Shown: positions 1 to 6,672, counted from the stretch's first letter. The stretch is DNA of 7,160 bases from Bryobacteraceae bacterium (GCA_030036985.1 JASHSD010000959.1:1-7160); one strand, 5' to 3'. Translations and numbers: made by a program. The notes: a model not told the origin generated them from the letters alone.

Positions 1-311
1 AGTTGGCCGAAGCAGCTGCAGTCGGGGCGGCGGCCGCGCAACATGGCAATGCCGACGACGATCGCGAAGACCGTCAGCAGCCCCAACGCGCCCCACGCTC
101 CGTACCAGGCCAGGCTCGCCGGAACCAGCGCCGCCGCCACCAGCAATTCGAGCAGCGGCAACAGCACCACCATCGGGCGGGCGAGGAACGCCGGAAAGCC
201 GAAATCGCGCAGAGTCCGGCGCGTCCCCACAGGGTTTACAAACTTGGCGGCGCCTGCGAGCAGAAACACCGAGGCCAGCAGGATGCGGAAGGCCATCAGG
301 GAGAATTCCAT
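1..311 (-). CDS. MauE/DoxX-like redox-associated membrane protein, N-terminal part (runs off left edge)
   Basis: The minus-strand reading frame opens at an ATG (complement of 309-311) and stays open to the window edge, giving 103 residues with no stop. The start reads MEFSLMAFRILLASVFLLAGAAKF, here given as its first segment MEFSLMAFRILLASVF, followed by a LAGAAKF motif near residues 18-24. Hydrophobic segments lie at about 6-22, 45-65 and 70-90. A PDCSCFGQ motif with a Cys-X-Cys pair (C98, C100) closes the visible part. This layout is typical of MauE/DoxX-family proteins, which are membrane partners of thioredoxin-like redox proteins; MauE itself is needed for disulfide formation in methylamine dehydrogenase. 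I infer a general thiol-redox role, not methylamine use. No in-frame ATG, GTG or TTG lies just upstream, which supports this start, although no strong ribosome binding site is visible. It is transcribed divergently from the opp operon. A thioredoxin-like gene may follow outside the window. Confidence 0.82.
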   Translation of the reverse strand, partial: MEFSLMAFRILLASVFLLAGAAKFVNPVGTRRTLRDFGFPAFLARPMVVLLPLLELLVAAALVPASLAWYGAWGALGLLTVFAIVVGIAMLRGRRPDCSCFGQ

Positions 312-330
312 GATGTCGATACCCGGTACG

Positions 331-336
331 ATGATA
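331..336 (-). promoter_or_regulatory. Possible -10 box for the MauE-like gene
   Basis: On the minus strand this reads TATCAT, five of six matches to the sigma-70 -10 consensus, about 20 nt before the start codon at 311. No convincing -35 hexamer is visible at 16-19 nt spacing, where the sequence already runs into the repeat cluster. This is a weak call. Confidence 0.2.
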
Positions 337-357
337 GCGCCGTGTTTGCAAATAGAG

Positions 358-464
358 TGGAACCTGGGAGCGGGATCCGGGCCGAGCCGCGACCGCCAGG
401 CAGCGGGATCCGGGCCGAGCCGCGACCGCCACGGAGCGGCATCCGTACTGAGCCGCGACCGTGA
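358..464. repeat. Triplicated 33-bp-period GC-rich direct repeat
   Basis: Three tandem units begin at 369, 402 and 435. The first 30 nt of units 1 and 2 (369-398 and 402-431) are identical; both carry agcgggatccgggcc followed by gagccgcgaccgcca. Unit 3 has diverged (agcggcatccgtactgagc) but keeps the gagccgcgaccg core. The block is preceded at 358 by tggaacctggg. Because the period is a multiple of three, the block can be read as an 11-residue peptide repeat (GSGIRAEPRPP) and is open in several frames, but nothing indicates that it is translated. I recall similar dispersed intergenic repeats in Solibacter-like acidobacteria; this was not checked. It lies between two divergent genes, outside both coding regions. 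Confidence 0.85.
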
Positions 465-558
465 GCTAGCGGTCGCCGAAAGTCAGGGATCAACCTCCGC
501 ACCGCTTGCTTACGCGCGCGGCTCAGTACCGTCTGGGCTCAGTAAGGTCGCGGCTCAG
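445..558. repeat. Inverted repeat partner copies and hairpin upstream of oppB
   Basis: The gagccgcgacc core recurs in the opposite orientation. Bases 445-457 (gtactgagccgcg) are the exact reverse complement of 517-529, and 448-460 (ctgagccgcgacc) the exact reverse complement of 546-558, so two 13-bp inverted repeats compete for the same left arm. Within the right side, ggctcagta occurs at 520-528 and 536-544, and ggctcag again at 552-558, a 16-bp period. A separate perfect 7-bp stem, GCGACCG at 455-461 and CGGTCGC at 470-476, encloses the 8-nt loop tgagctag. Together these suggest a compound palindromic element that could form alternative cruciform or RNA structures. No T-tract follows the hairpin, so it is not an obvious intrinsic terminator. 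Confidence 0.75.
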
Positions 559-598
559 AACGGCGTATTCCTGCGCAGCCGACTCAATCCGGTGGCCC

Positions 599-604
599 TA
601 TAAT
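599..604 (+). promoter_or_regulatory. Perfect -10 box (TATAAT) before oppB
   Basis: TATAAT matches the sigma-70 -10 consensus in all six positions and lies just downstream of the repeat cluster. No good -35 hexamer is present at 16-19 nt spacing and there is no extended -10 TG. A start site about 7 nt downstream would fall at about 611, on the proposed oppB start codon. This would make the operon message leaderless or nearly so. Confidence 0.45.
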
Positions 605-610
605 GAGAGT

Positions 611-1594
611 TTGGGTACATTCCTGCTTCGGAGGGTGGTTTATCTCGCCTTCCTGGTACTGATCGCCACTTCAGCTACCTACTTCCTCGCCGCTGCCGCT
701 CTGAATCCCCGGTCGAATTTCGCCGGCCGCAATCCACCTCCGCCGCCCGCGGTGATCGACGCGCAGCTCACTTCACTCAACCTGAATGACAAGACCCCTA
801 TTCTGGTCCGATTCGGGCGCTGGGCGGACGGCGTCCTGCACGGGAATCTCGGGCTCACGATCGACCACGATTCCGTCAATGCCGAAATGGGCCGCCGCGT
901 CGGCGTCAGCCTGCGTCTGCTTCTGATCGGTTCGCTGCTCGGCTCTCTCTGTGGAATTGCCGCCGGTGCCTGGAGCGCGGTCAAACAGTACCAACTCTCC
1001 GATCACGCGATGACGCTGCTTTCGTTCGCGATCCTGTCCGTGCCCACCGTGGTGCTCGCCGTTTTTTTGGCCAATGCCGGTGCCTCGTTCAACGACGCGA
1101 TCGGTCACCGTCTGGTCTACAACACGGGCGAGTATACGCCGGGTCTCGAAGCCTGGTCCGGCGCCGACGTCGTCAATCGCCTCCAGCATCTTGTCCTGCC
1201 GTCGCTTGTCCTCATCCTGCAGGGATTGGCGTTTTACAGCCGGTATCAGCGCAATTCCATGCTGGACGTACTGGGCAGCGATTTCGTCCGCACCGCGCAG
1301 GCAAAAGGATTGCGCCGGTCCCAGGCGCTGATCCGCCACGCGCTGCGGACGGCGCTCATCCCGATGGGAACGTTCTTCGCCTATGAGTTCGCTCTCATCT
1401 TCATCGGATCGATCTTCGTCGAGAAGATCTTCAGCTGGCACGGGATGGGCGAATGGTTCGTGCAATCGATTCAGAAGAACGATGTGAACGCCACGGCCGC
1501 CATCGGCATGTTCGTCGCGGTTCTCGTGCTGTTTGCCGGTTTCTTATCGGACGTGGTGACGGTCACGCTCGATCCCCGCATCCGCCGGGCCTGA
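611..1594 (+). CDS. oppB: Oligopeptide-type ABC transporter permease OppB/DppB family
   Basis: This is one of the two membrane subunits of a peptide-type ABC importer in the cytoplasmic membrane. From the chosen TTG start it has 327 residues, normal for the family. The N-terminus reads MGTFLLRRVVYLAFLVLIAT, the usual basic-then-hydrophobic OppB opening. TM1 is at about 9-31, followed by a short external segment with five prolines (42-46). Further membrane segments lie near 97-122, 131-157, 194-213, 254-275 and 296-317. The coupling (EAA) loop that contacts the ATPase starts at D224 (DFVRTAQAKG), and the C-terminus ends in the hallmark LDPRIR. The frame stays open upstream to a TTG at 506, but that stretch is translated repeat DNA and lacks family similarity, so I start at 611; GTG at 635 is less likely. 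No proper Shine-Dalgarno site is visible. It is the first gene of a four-gene operon. Features such as SLNLNDKTP and SVNAEMGRRVGVSLRLLL recall actinobacterial relatives (from memory). Confidence 0.9.
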   Translation: MGTFLLRRVVYLAFLVLIATSATYFLAAAALNPRSNFAGRNPPPPPAVIDAQLTSLNLNDKTPILVRFGRWADGVLHGNLGLTIDHDSVNAEMGRRVGVSLRLLLIGSLLGSLCGIAAGAWSAVKQYQLSDHAMTLLSFAILSVPTVVLAVFLANAGASFNDAIGHRLVYNTGEYTPGLEAWSGADVVNRLQHLVLPSLVLILQGLAFYSRYQRNSMLDVLGSDFVRTAQAKGLRRSQALIRHALRTALIPMGTFFAYEFALIFIGSIFVEKIFSWHGMGEWFVQSIQKNDVNATAAIGMFVAVLVLFAGFLSDVVTVTLDPRIRRA

Positions 1595-1598
1595 CCAT

Positions 1599-2525
1599 AT
1601 GGCTTCCCTGCCTTCCCCGATCGTCGAAAGCCCGGTTGAGACCACCGGCAACGATTCGCGCTTCCGGCTCATTCTGCGCCGCTTCCTGCGCCGCCGGCTG
1701 GCGATTGCCGGCCTCTCCGTCGTTCTGCTGCTTTTCGCGTTCGCGTACATCGGACCGCATTTTTACAAGTGGCGATACGACCAGATCGATTTCGAAGCAT
1801 TCCTCCAGCATCCTTCGGCGACACATTGGTTCGGCACCACGCAAAACGGCTTCGACATGCTGGCGCTGACGATGCGGGGCATGCAGAAATCGCTCATCAT
1901 CGGGCTCATCGGCGCCGTGCTTTCTACCGGCATCGCAGCAGTTGCGGGCGCTACGGCGGGTTATTTCGCCGGCTGGGCGGACCGGGCTATCGTCGCCCTC
2001 ATCGATCTCATTCTGGTTCTGCCCGGCTTTCTGATCATTGCCATCCTTTCGCCCGCCTTTCACGGCAGGACGTGGCTTATCTTCGTCGTTCTGCTTGCGG
2101 CGTTCCAGTGGATGATAACGGCCCGCGTGATCCGCAGCATGACACTTTCCATGAAGGAGCGCGAATTCGTTTATGCGGCGCGCTTCATGGGCGTGCCCGA
2201 CTGGAAAATTATTTTCCGGCACATCCTGCCGAACATGTCTTCCTTTCTGATCATCGACGCCACTATTAATGTCAGCAGCCTGATCCTGGCGGAGGTCGGT
2301 CTGTCGTTTTTCGGGTTCGGCGTGCAGCCTCCGGATATCTCGCTGGGTACGCTGATCGGCGATCACTGGGAGTCGGCGCAAACGGCGAACGGTTATCAGT
2401 TCTACTTTCCCGCGATCCTTCTTGTGGTGCTGGTGCTGTCGGTAAATCTCGTTGGCGACGGACTACGTGACGCCCTCGACCCCAACGCGGGTACAGCTGC
2501 CGGAAAAGGCGCAGGCTCCAAATGA
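1599..2525 (+). CDS. oppC: Oligopeptide-type ABC transporter permease OppC/DppC family
   Basis: This is the second channel subunit, partner of OppB. The 308 residues are typical of OppC. A basic N-terminal segment (RFRLILRRFLRRR) leads into TM1 at about 34-53, the OppC N-terminal domain. HWFGTTQNGFD at 76-86 corresponds to the family motif usually written GTDxxGRD, with the Arg replaced by Phe. The permease core follows, with the coupling loop beginning at E187 (EREFVYAARFMG) and then RHILPNM. The C-terminal part has GLSFFGFGVQPP and NLVGDGLRDALDPN, both family hallmarks. The ATG lies only 4 nt after the oppB stop with no strong ribosome binding site, so translation is probably coupled. The stop codon overlaps the next start as ATGA. 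The substrate is expected to be peptides or peptide-like compounds, but the permease sequence does not say which. Confidence 0.93.
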   Translation: MASLPSPIVESPVETTGNDSRFRLILRRFLRRRLAIAGLSVVLLLFAFAYIGPHFYKWRYDQIDFEAFLQHPSATHWFGTTQNGFDMLALTMRGMQKSLIIGLIGAVLSTGIAAVAGATAGYFAGWADRAIVALIDLILVLPGFLIIAILSPAFHGRTWLIFVVLLAAFQWMITARVIRSMTLSMKEREFVYAARFMGVPDWKIIFRHILPNMSSFLIIDATINVSSLILAEVGLSFFGFGVQPPDISLGTLIGDHWESAQTANGYQFYFPAILLVVLVLSVNLVGDGLRDALDPNAGTAAGKGAGSK

Positions 2526-4600
2526 CGCAGAGCCGGCCGCTGCTCGAAGTCAAAAGCCTGTCCGTGACGTTCCCGAGCGAAGCCGGCCCGGTCGAGGCCG
2601 TTCGCGGCCTGAGCTACCACGTGATGCCCGGCGAGGTGATGGGGATTGCCGGAGAGTCGGGATCAGGCAAATCGGTTTCGTCACTCGCCGTGATGGGGCT
2701 TCTGCCGCGCCGCGCCCGTATCGCGGGATCCGTCCGTTTCGAGGGCGAAGAGCTGCTTGGCCGGGGCGATAAAGACCTCTCCGCGATCCGCGGCGGAAAG
2801 ATCGCCATGATCTTTCAGGACCCGCTCTCCGCGCTCACACCGGTTTATACAGTCGGGGATCAGATCGCGGAGGCGGTGCAGGTTCATCAGACCGTGTCGA
2901 AGCAGGCTGCGATGGACCGCGCCGTCGAGCTGCTGAATCTCGCGGGCATTCCGAATCCGCGGGAGAGGGCGCGCGCCTTTCCCCATGAATTCTCGGGCGG
3001 CATGCGGCAGCGCGCCATGATTGCGATGGCGATCGCGAATAACCCGAAGCTGATCATCGCCGACGAACCTACCACTGCGCTCGATGTCACCATTCAGGCG
3101 CAGATCCTCGATCTCCTGCTGAAAGCCAAAGAGGCGACCGGCGCCGCGATCGTGATGATCACCCACGATCTCGGCGTCATGGCCGGATTTGCCGACCGCC
3201 TGACCATCATGTATGCGGGCAAACCCCTGGAAGCGGGCGCCGTCGATGACTTGTACTACCGCCCGCGAATGCCTTACACGATCGGGCTGCTCGGCTCCAT
3301 TCCGCGCATCGATGCGGCGCCTGGAACGCCGCTGACGCCCATTGAAGGCAGTCCTCCTTCTCTGACCAATCTGCCGCCGGGCTGCCCGTTCACGCCGCGC
3401 TGCCCCATGCGCGTGGATCTCTGCCGCAAAGTCGAACCGGATCTTGTGCGGATGAACGGCTCGGGAGAAGAGCATTTCGCCGCCTGCCATCGCAGCGCTG
3501 AGATCGAGCAGAAGAACCTCACGGGTCTGGATATTTTCCCCGCCCCCGCGGATCGGACACGCGACTTCAGTCGCGTTTCTGACGTCCCGGTGCTGCGGAT
3601 CACGGGTCTGAAGAAGCACTATCCGATGGTCAGAGGAGCCATTCTGCACCGGCGCATCGGCACAATCCAGGCGGTTGACGGAATCGACCTGGAGATTCGC
3701 GAGGGCGAAACGCTCGGCCTCGTCGGCGAATCGGGCTGCGGCAAAACGACGACCATCATGGAGATCCTCAGTCTGGCTCGGCCGTCTTCCGGAGCTATTG
3801 AGGTGCTTGACAGGAAGACGGCCGGGATGACCGCTCAGGACCGCTTTCAAATACGCCGGGAGATCAGCGTGGTCTTTCAGGATCCGATGGCTTCGATCGA
3901 TCCGCGGATGCCCATTTCCGACATCCTGGCTGAGCCGATGTTGACCCACGGCGTCCCCGCGGATGAGCGTGCCAGGCGCATCGGCGAACTGTTGAAGATG
4001 GTCGGCCTCCGCCCGGAGCACACCAGCCGCTATCCGCAGGAGTTTTCCGGCGGCCAGCGCCAGCGTATCTGCATCGCCCGTGCGCTTGCTTTGAAGCCGA
4101 AGCTGCTGGTGCTGGATGAACCGGTTTCCGCGCTCGATGTGTCGATCCGCGCTGGTGTCCTCAATCTGCTGGAAGAGCTGAAGGCCGAACTCGGTCTCTC
4201 CTATCTGTTCGTCGCGCATGATTTGTCGGTGGTTCGCCATATTTCCGATCGTGTCGCCGTCATGTATCTGGGAAGAATCGTCGAGACGGGCGAGGTGAAC
4301 TGCGTCTTCAACCATCCGGCCCATCCGTACACGCAGGCGCTGCTCTCGGCGGCGCCGCTGCCGGATCCCCGCAAGGAGCGCGCGCGCCGTCGCATTATCC
4401 TCAAGGGTGACCTGCCGAGTCCTGCGAATCCTCCGTCGGGCTGCCGGTTCCGGACGAGATGTCAGAAGTTCGCCGACGAATTGAACGACCAGCAGCGTCA
4501 AAAGTGTATCGATGTCGATCCCGTATTATGCGAACACGGTAATGCGGGCTCGGATCATCGCGCAGCGTGCCATTACGCCGAAGGAGGAAAACTGAATTGA
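2522..4600 (+). CDS. oppD: Fused dipeptide/oligopeptide ABC transporter ATPase (OppD-OppF in one chain)
   Basis: This cytoplasmic ATPase drives the importer. At 692 residues it is about twice the size of a single OppD or OppF and carries two complete nucleotide-binding domains. The N-terminal half has Walker A GESGSGKS (44-51), Q-loop Q99, signature FSGGMRQR (157-164), Walker B ending in DEP (181-183) and switch H215. The C-terminal half has Walker A GESGCGKT (402-409), Q453, signature FSGGQRQR (508-515), DEP (532-534) and H566. All catalytic residues are intact in both halves. Each half ends in an oligo_HPY segment with spaced cysteines: C288, C294, C301 and C322 in the first; C641, C647, C662 or C670, and C683 in the second. 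In solved homologues such cysteines bind a [4Fe-4S] cluster. One fused ATPase can serve the OppB-OppC pair alone, and no separate ATPase gene lies in the operon. The ATG overlaps the oppC stop (ATGA), with only a weak aaaagg about 12 nt upstream. Confidence 0.95.
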   Translation: MTQSRPLLEVKSLSVTFPSEAGPVEAVRGLSYHVMPGEVMGIAGESGSGKSVSSLAVMGLLPRRARIAGSVRFEGEELLGRGDKDLSAIRGGKIAMIFQDPLSALTPVYTVGDQIAEAVQVHQTVSKQAAMDRAVELLNLAGIPNPRERARAFPHEFSGGMRQRAMIAMAIANNPKLIIADEPTTALDVTIQAQILDLLLKAKEATGAAIVMITHDLGVMAGFADRLTIMYAGKPLEAGAVDDLYYRPRMPYTIGLLGSIPRIDAAPGTPLTPIEGSPPSLTNLPPGCPFTPRCPMRVDLCRKVEPDLVRMNGSGEEHFAACHRSAEIEQKNLTGLDIFPAPADRTRDFSRVSDVPVLRITGLKKHYPMVRGAILHRRIGTIQAVDGIDLEIREGETLGLVGESGCGKTTTIMEILSLARPSSGAIEVLDRKTAGMTAQDRFQIRREISVVFQDPMASIDPRMPISDILAEPMLTHGVPADERARRIGELLKMVGLRPEHTSRYPQEFSGGQRQRICIARALALKPKLLVLDEPVSALDVSIRAGVLNLLEELKAELGLSYLFVAHDLSVVRHISDRVAVMYLGRIVETGEVNCVFNHPAHPYTQALLSAAPLPDPRKERARRRIILKGDLPSPANPPSGCRFRTRCQKFADELNDQQRQKCIDVDPVLCEHGNAGSDHRAACHYAEGGKLN
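4581..4587 (+). promoter_or_regulatory. Strong ribosome binding site for the substrate-binding protein
   Basis: AAGGAGG is a full Shine-Dalgarno match, 12 nt before the ATG at 4600 and 9 nt before an in-frame TTG at 4597. It lies inside the last codons of the ATPase gene. It is the only strong site in the operon, which fits a binding protein made in excess over the membrane parts. It also argues against an upstream in-frame GTG at 4567. Confidence 0.75.
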
Positions 4601-6288
4601 TGCGAAAGGCTGTCCTGATAACCATCGTGGCCGCGGCAGGGGCGAGCATTGTGGGTCTTGCCGGGTGCGGCACGGGCACGGGGAAAGAGGCCGTTGCCGA
4701 GCAGAAGTCGAATCCGGCCGCGTCTCAGAATGAGATGAATCCGCAACCGCGCGATAAAGTGCGGCAAGGCGGAAAGGTGACTTGGGCAATCGACAGTACG
4801 ATTGTCAACTTCAATATGGACCAACTGGACGGGAGCAACGGCGTAGGCAAATGGGTGATTTACGCGATGCTGCCTCAGTTGTTTCTCTTCGATGCGCGCG
4901 CCACGCCACGCTACGATCCCGATTACCTGACTGGGGAGCCGGAACTGACGCCCGGTCCTCCGCAGGTCGTGAAGTACAAGCTGAACCCGAAGGCCGTCTG
5001 GCTCGACGGCTCTCCGATCACCGCCGCCGATTTTATTGCCCAGTGGAAAGCGCTCGACGGCAAGAACCCCGCGTTCCACATCGCCGCGAGCAATGGATAC
5101 GACCAGATCAAGAGCGTTGTTCAGGGCGCGAATAAATTTGAAGTGATCGTCACTTTTGCGAAGCCTTACGCGGACTGGAAAGGCCTGTTCTGGCCGCTCT
5201 ATCCCGTCTCCACCCACACCAATCCGGAAACATTCAATGACGGCTGGAAGAACGGCATGCTCACCAGCGCCGGGCCATTTCGCATGGCGAGCTACGATGC
5301 CACGGCCAAGACCTACACGCTGGTTCCCAACGAAAAATGGTGGGGCAATAAACCCAAACTGGATCAGATCGTTTTTCGCGTGATTGACGACAACGCGGAG
5401 CCGACCGCCATGGCCAACGGGGAAATCGACCTGATGGATGTGGGTCCGAGCGCGGACGAATACAACAGGGTGAGGTCGATTCCGGGCGTGGATATTCGCG
5501 TAGCGGGCGGACCGAATTTCCGTCACATCACGTTCAACGGCGCCAGCCCGATGCTGAAGGACGTGAACGTCCGCCAGGCGATCGCCATGGCCATCGATCG
5601 GGCCGCCATCGCGAAGGCCGAGTTGGGCCAGCTGCCGGTAGTACCGGTCCCGCTTGGCAACCATATCTTCATGGAGAACCAGAACGGCTATCAGGACAAC
5701 TCAGGTGTTGTCGCGTACAATCCCGGGAAAGCCAAACAGATGCTCGATGCCGCGGGTTGGATCGTGCAGGGCGATAAGCGCGTAAAAAACGGCCAAACCC
5801 TGGCGCTCAATCTCGTGATCCCGGGCGGCGTGGCAGTCAGCCGCTCGGAAGCCGAACTCATCCAGAACATGCTGGGGCAGGTGAATGTCGGGGTTTCCAT
5901 CAACACGGTGCCTACGGATAACTTCTTCGACAAATACATAACGCCCGGGCAGTTCGATATGACCTTGTTCTCGTGGCTCGGTACGCAGTTTCCTGTCGGC
6001 GAGTCACAATCGATTTACCGGAAACCCGTGGGCGATAAGGTTCAGCAGAACTATGCCCGCGTTGGCAGCGATCAACTGGATCATGTGCTGGATCAGGCCG
6101 TGCAGGAACTCGATCCGCGGAAGGCGATTGCATTGGCAAATCAGGCGGACATCATGATCTGGCAGGAGGTCCACTCGCTGACGACTTATCAGCGGCCGGA
6201 TATCTGGGCCGCGAAGAAGGGTCTCGCCAACGTGGGCGCCTACGGCTTCGCCAGTATCCCCTATGAAGATATCGGCTGGATGCAGTAG
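4600..6288 (+). CDS. oppA: Peptide-type ABC transporter substrate-binding lipoprotein (family 5, OppA/DppA-like)
   Basis: This is the extracytoplasmic receptor of the importer, anchored by lipid to the membrane. The 562 residues fit family 5 solute-binding proteins. MRKAVLITIV followed by an Ala/Gly-rich segment forms a lipoprotein signal peptide ending in the lipobox LAGC, with C23 as the predicted lipidated residue. A low-complexity linker (about 24-55) follows, then the mature domain from GGKVTWAID. Family 5 landmarks are VWLDGSPITAADF (133-145), the WW pair at 247-248 in NEKWWGNKPKLDQIVFR, FNGASPMLKDVNVRQAIAMA from 312, and YNPGKAKQMLDAAGW (373-387). The ATG shares its A with the ATPase stop (TGATG), and the lipoprotein signal fits this start; TTG 4597 would add one residue. 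Phrases such as GYDQIKSVVQGA and FAKPYADWKGLF recall actinobacterial, LpqW-like members of the family (from memory). The ligand cannot be read from the sequence. It is last in the operon, an unusual place for a binding protein. Confidence 0.92.
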   Translation: MRKAVLITIVAAAGASIVGLAGCGTGTGKEAVAEQKSNPAASQNEMNPQPRDKVRQGGKVTWAIDSTIVNFNMDQLDGSNGVGKWVIYAMLPQLFLFDARATPRYDPDYLTGEPELTPGPPQVVKYKLNPKAVWLDGSPITAADFIAQWKALDGKNPAFHIAASNGYDQIKSVVQGANKFEVIVTFAKPYADWKGLFWPLYPVSTHTNPETFNDGWKNGMLTSAGPFRMASYDATAKTYTLVPNEKWWGNKPKLDQIVFRVIDDNAEPTAMANGEIDLMDVGPSADEYNRVRSIPGVDIRVAGGPNFRHITFNGASPMLKDVNVRQAIAMAIDRAAIAKAELGQLPVVPVPLGNHIFMENQNGYQDNSGVVAYNPGKAKQMLDAAGWIVQGDKRVKNGQTLALNLVIPGGVAVSRSEAELIQNMLGQVNVGVSINTVPTDNFFDKYITPGQFDMTLFSWLGTQFPVGESQSIYRKPVGDKVQQNYARVGSDQLDHVLDQAVQELDPRKAIALANQADIMIWQEVHSLTTYQRPDIWAAKKGLANVGAYGFASIPYEDIGWMQ

Positions 6289-6672
6289 ACAGACAATCTG
6301 CTCGATCCCGACGCGATTGCGTGCCGGCTGAACCCCTCCGATCCGCGCCGCGCCGCGATTGCCGGCGGGCCGCGAAATCGTCCATCGGATTCCGGATGGA
6401 TCTTGTCTGCATCTGTCTGGACACACCTGAGCGCAGCATTCTTCGCGTGAACGAAAGAGTCCCGCAGGGTGGGCAATTCCGGGGATGAATATCGCGGGAT
6501 GTTGGAGGTTCGCCTGGGGCGACGTGATGTCTTACGGTATCCACGCGCCGGGATGGGTCTGTAGTGAATATGGGGTGAAATCCGAGGGTACGGATCCCAC
6601 TTCCAGGTTCCATTTTTATGTCGCGAACGCGATTGACGTCGCGTGTCCGAACCTCTGTGAAAAGATGGGTTG
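6289..6672. other. 384-bp intergenic region between the opp operon and the DUF4159 gene
   Basis: I find no convincing gene here. A small plus-strand frame (6485-6712) and minus-strand frames (6004-6426, 6152-6613, 6261-6476) are open, but none has a recognisable product. The first overlaps the DUF4159 start and the others overlap or abut the binding-protein gene. A 6-bp perfect stem (TCCATC 6381-6386, GATGGA 6395-6400) is present, but no T-run follows, so no intrinsic terminator can be called for the operon. TTGACG at 6633-6638 resembles a -35 box for the downstream gene, but nothing close to TATAAT lies 16-18 nt further on. A repeat fragment at 6591-6612 is listed separately. Confidence 0.6.
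6591..6612 (-). repeat. Inverted copy of the left edge of the upstream repeat cluster
   Basis: The reverse complement of this stretch starts tggaacctggaagtgggat and matches 358-379 at 20 of 22 positions; the differences are g/a and c/t transitions. The similarity ends there: beyond the shared ggatccg the two loci differ, with no gagccgcgaccg core here. It lies about 6.2 kb from the upstream copy, on the other side of the opp operon and in the opposite orientation. A match this long is very unlikely by chance in 7 kb, so I take it as a second, truncated member of the same repeat family. Confidence 0.7.

Noticed and set aside
369..464. CRISPR array
   Set aside because: The units are directly adjacent with almost no spacer (about 3 nt), only three copies exist, and no cas genes are visible.
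3..603. Plus-strand frames 3-464 and 43-603 encoding peptide repeats such as GSGIRAEPRPP
   Set aside because: They run antisense through the MauE-like gene and then translate the intergenic repeat; the 33-bp period keeps several frames open without coding meaning.
506..610. N-terminal extension of OppB from TTG at 506
   Set aside because: The extra 35 residues are translated repeat DNA, precede the TATAAT box, and do not resemble any OppB N-terminus.
1563..2381. Long minus-strand open frames opposite oppC (1563-2381) and opposite the binding protein (4573-5664)
   Set aside because: Both are GC-driven shadow frames with charged, domain-free translations opposite well-supported genes.
2681..4501. 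A 606-codon open frame on the minus strand, opposite the fused ATPase
   Set aside because: It mirrors the codon structure of a GC-rich gene, has an Arg/His/Gln-rich composition without domains, and lies wholly opposite two intact ATPase domains.
4567..4599. In-frame GTG start for the binding protein at 4567
   Set aside because: The Shine-Dalgarno site lies downstream of it, and the added Arg-rich residues would spoil the lipoprotein signal peptide.
6381..6400. Hairpin as an operon terminator
   Set aside because: The stem has only 6 bp with an 8-nt loop, no T-tract follows, and it begins about 90 bp after the stop.
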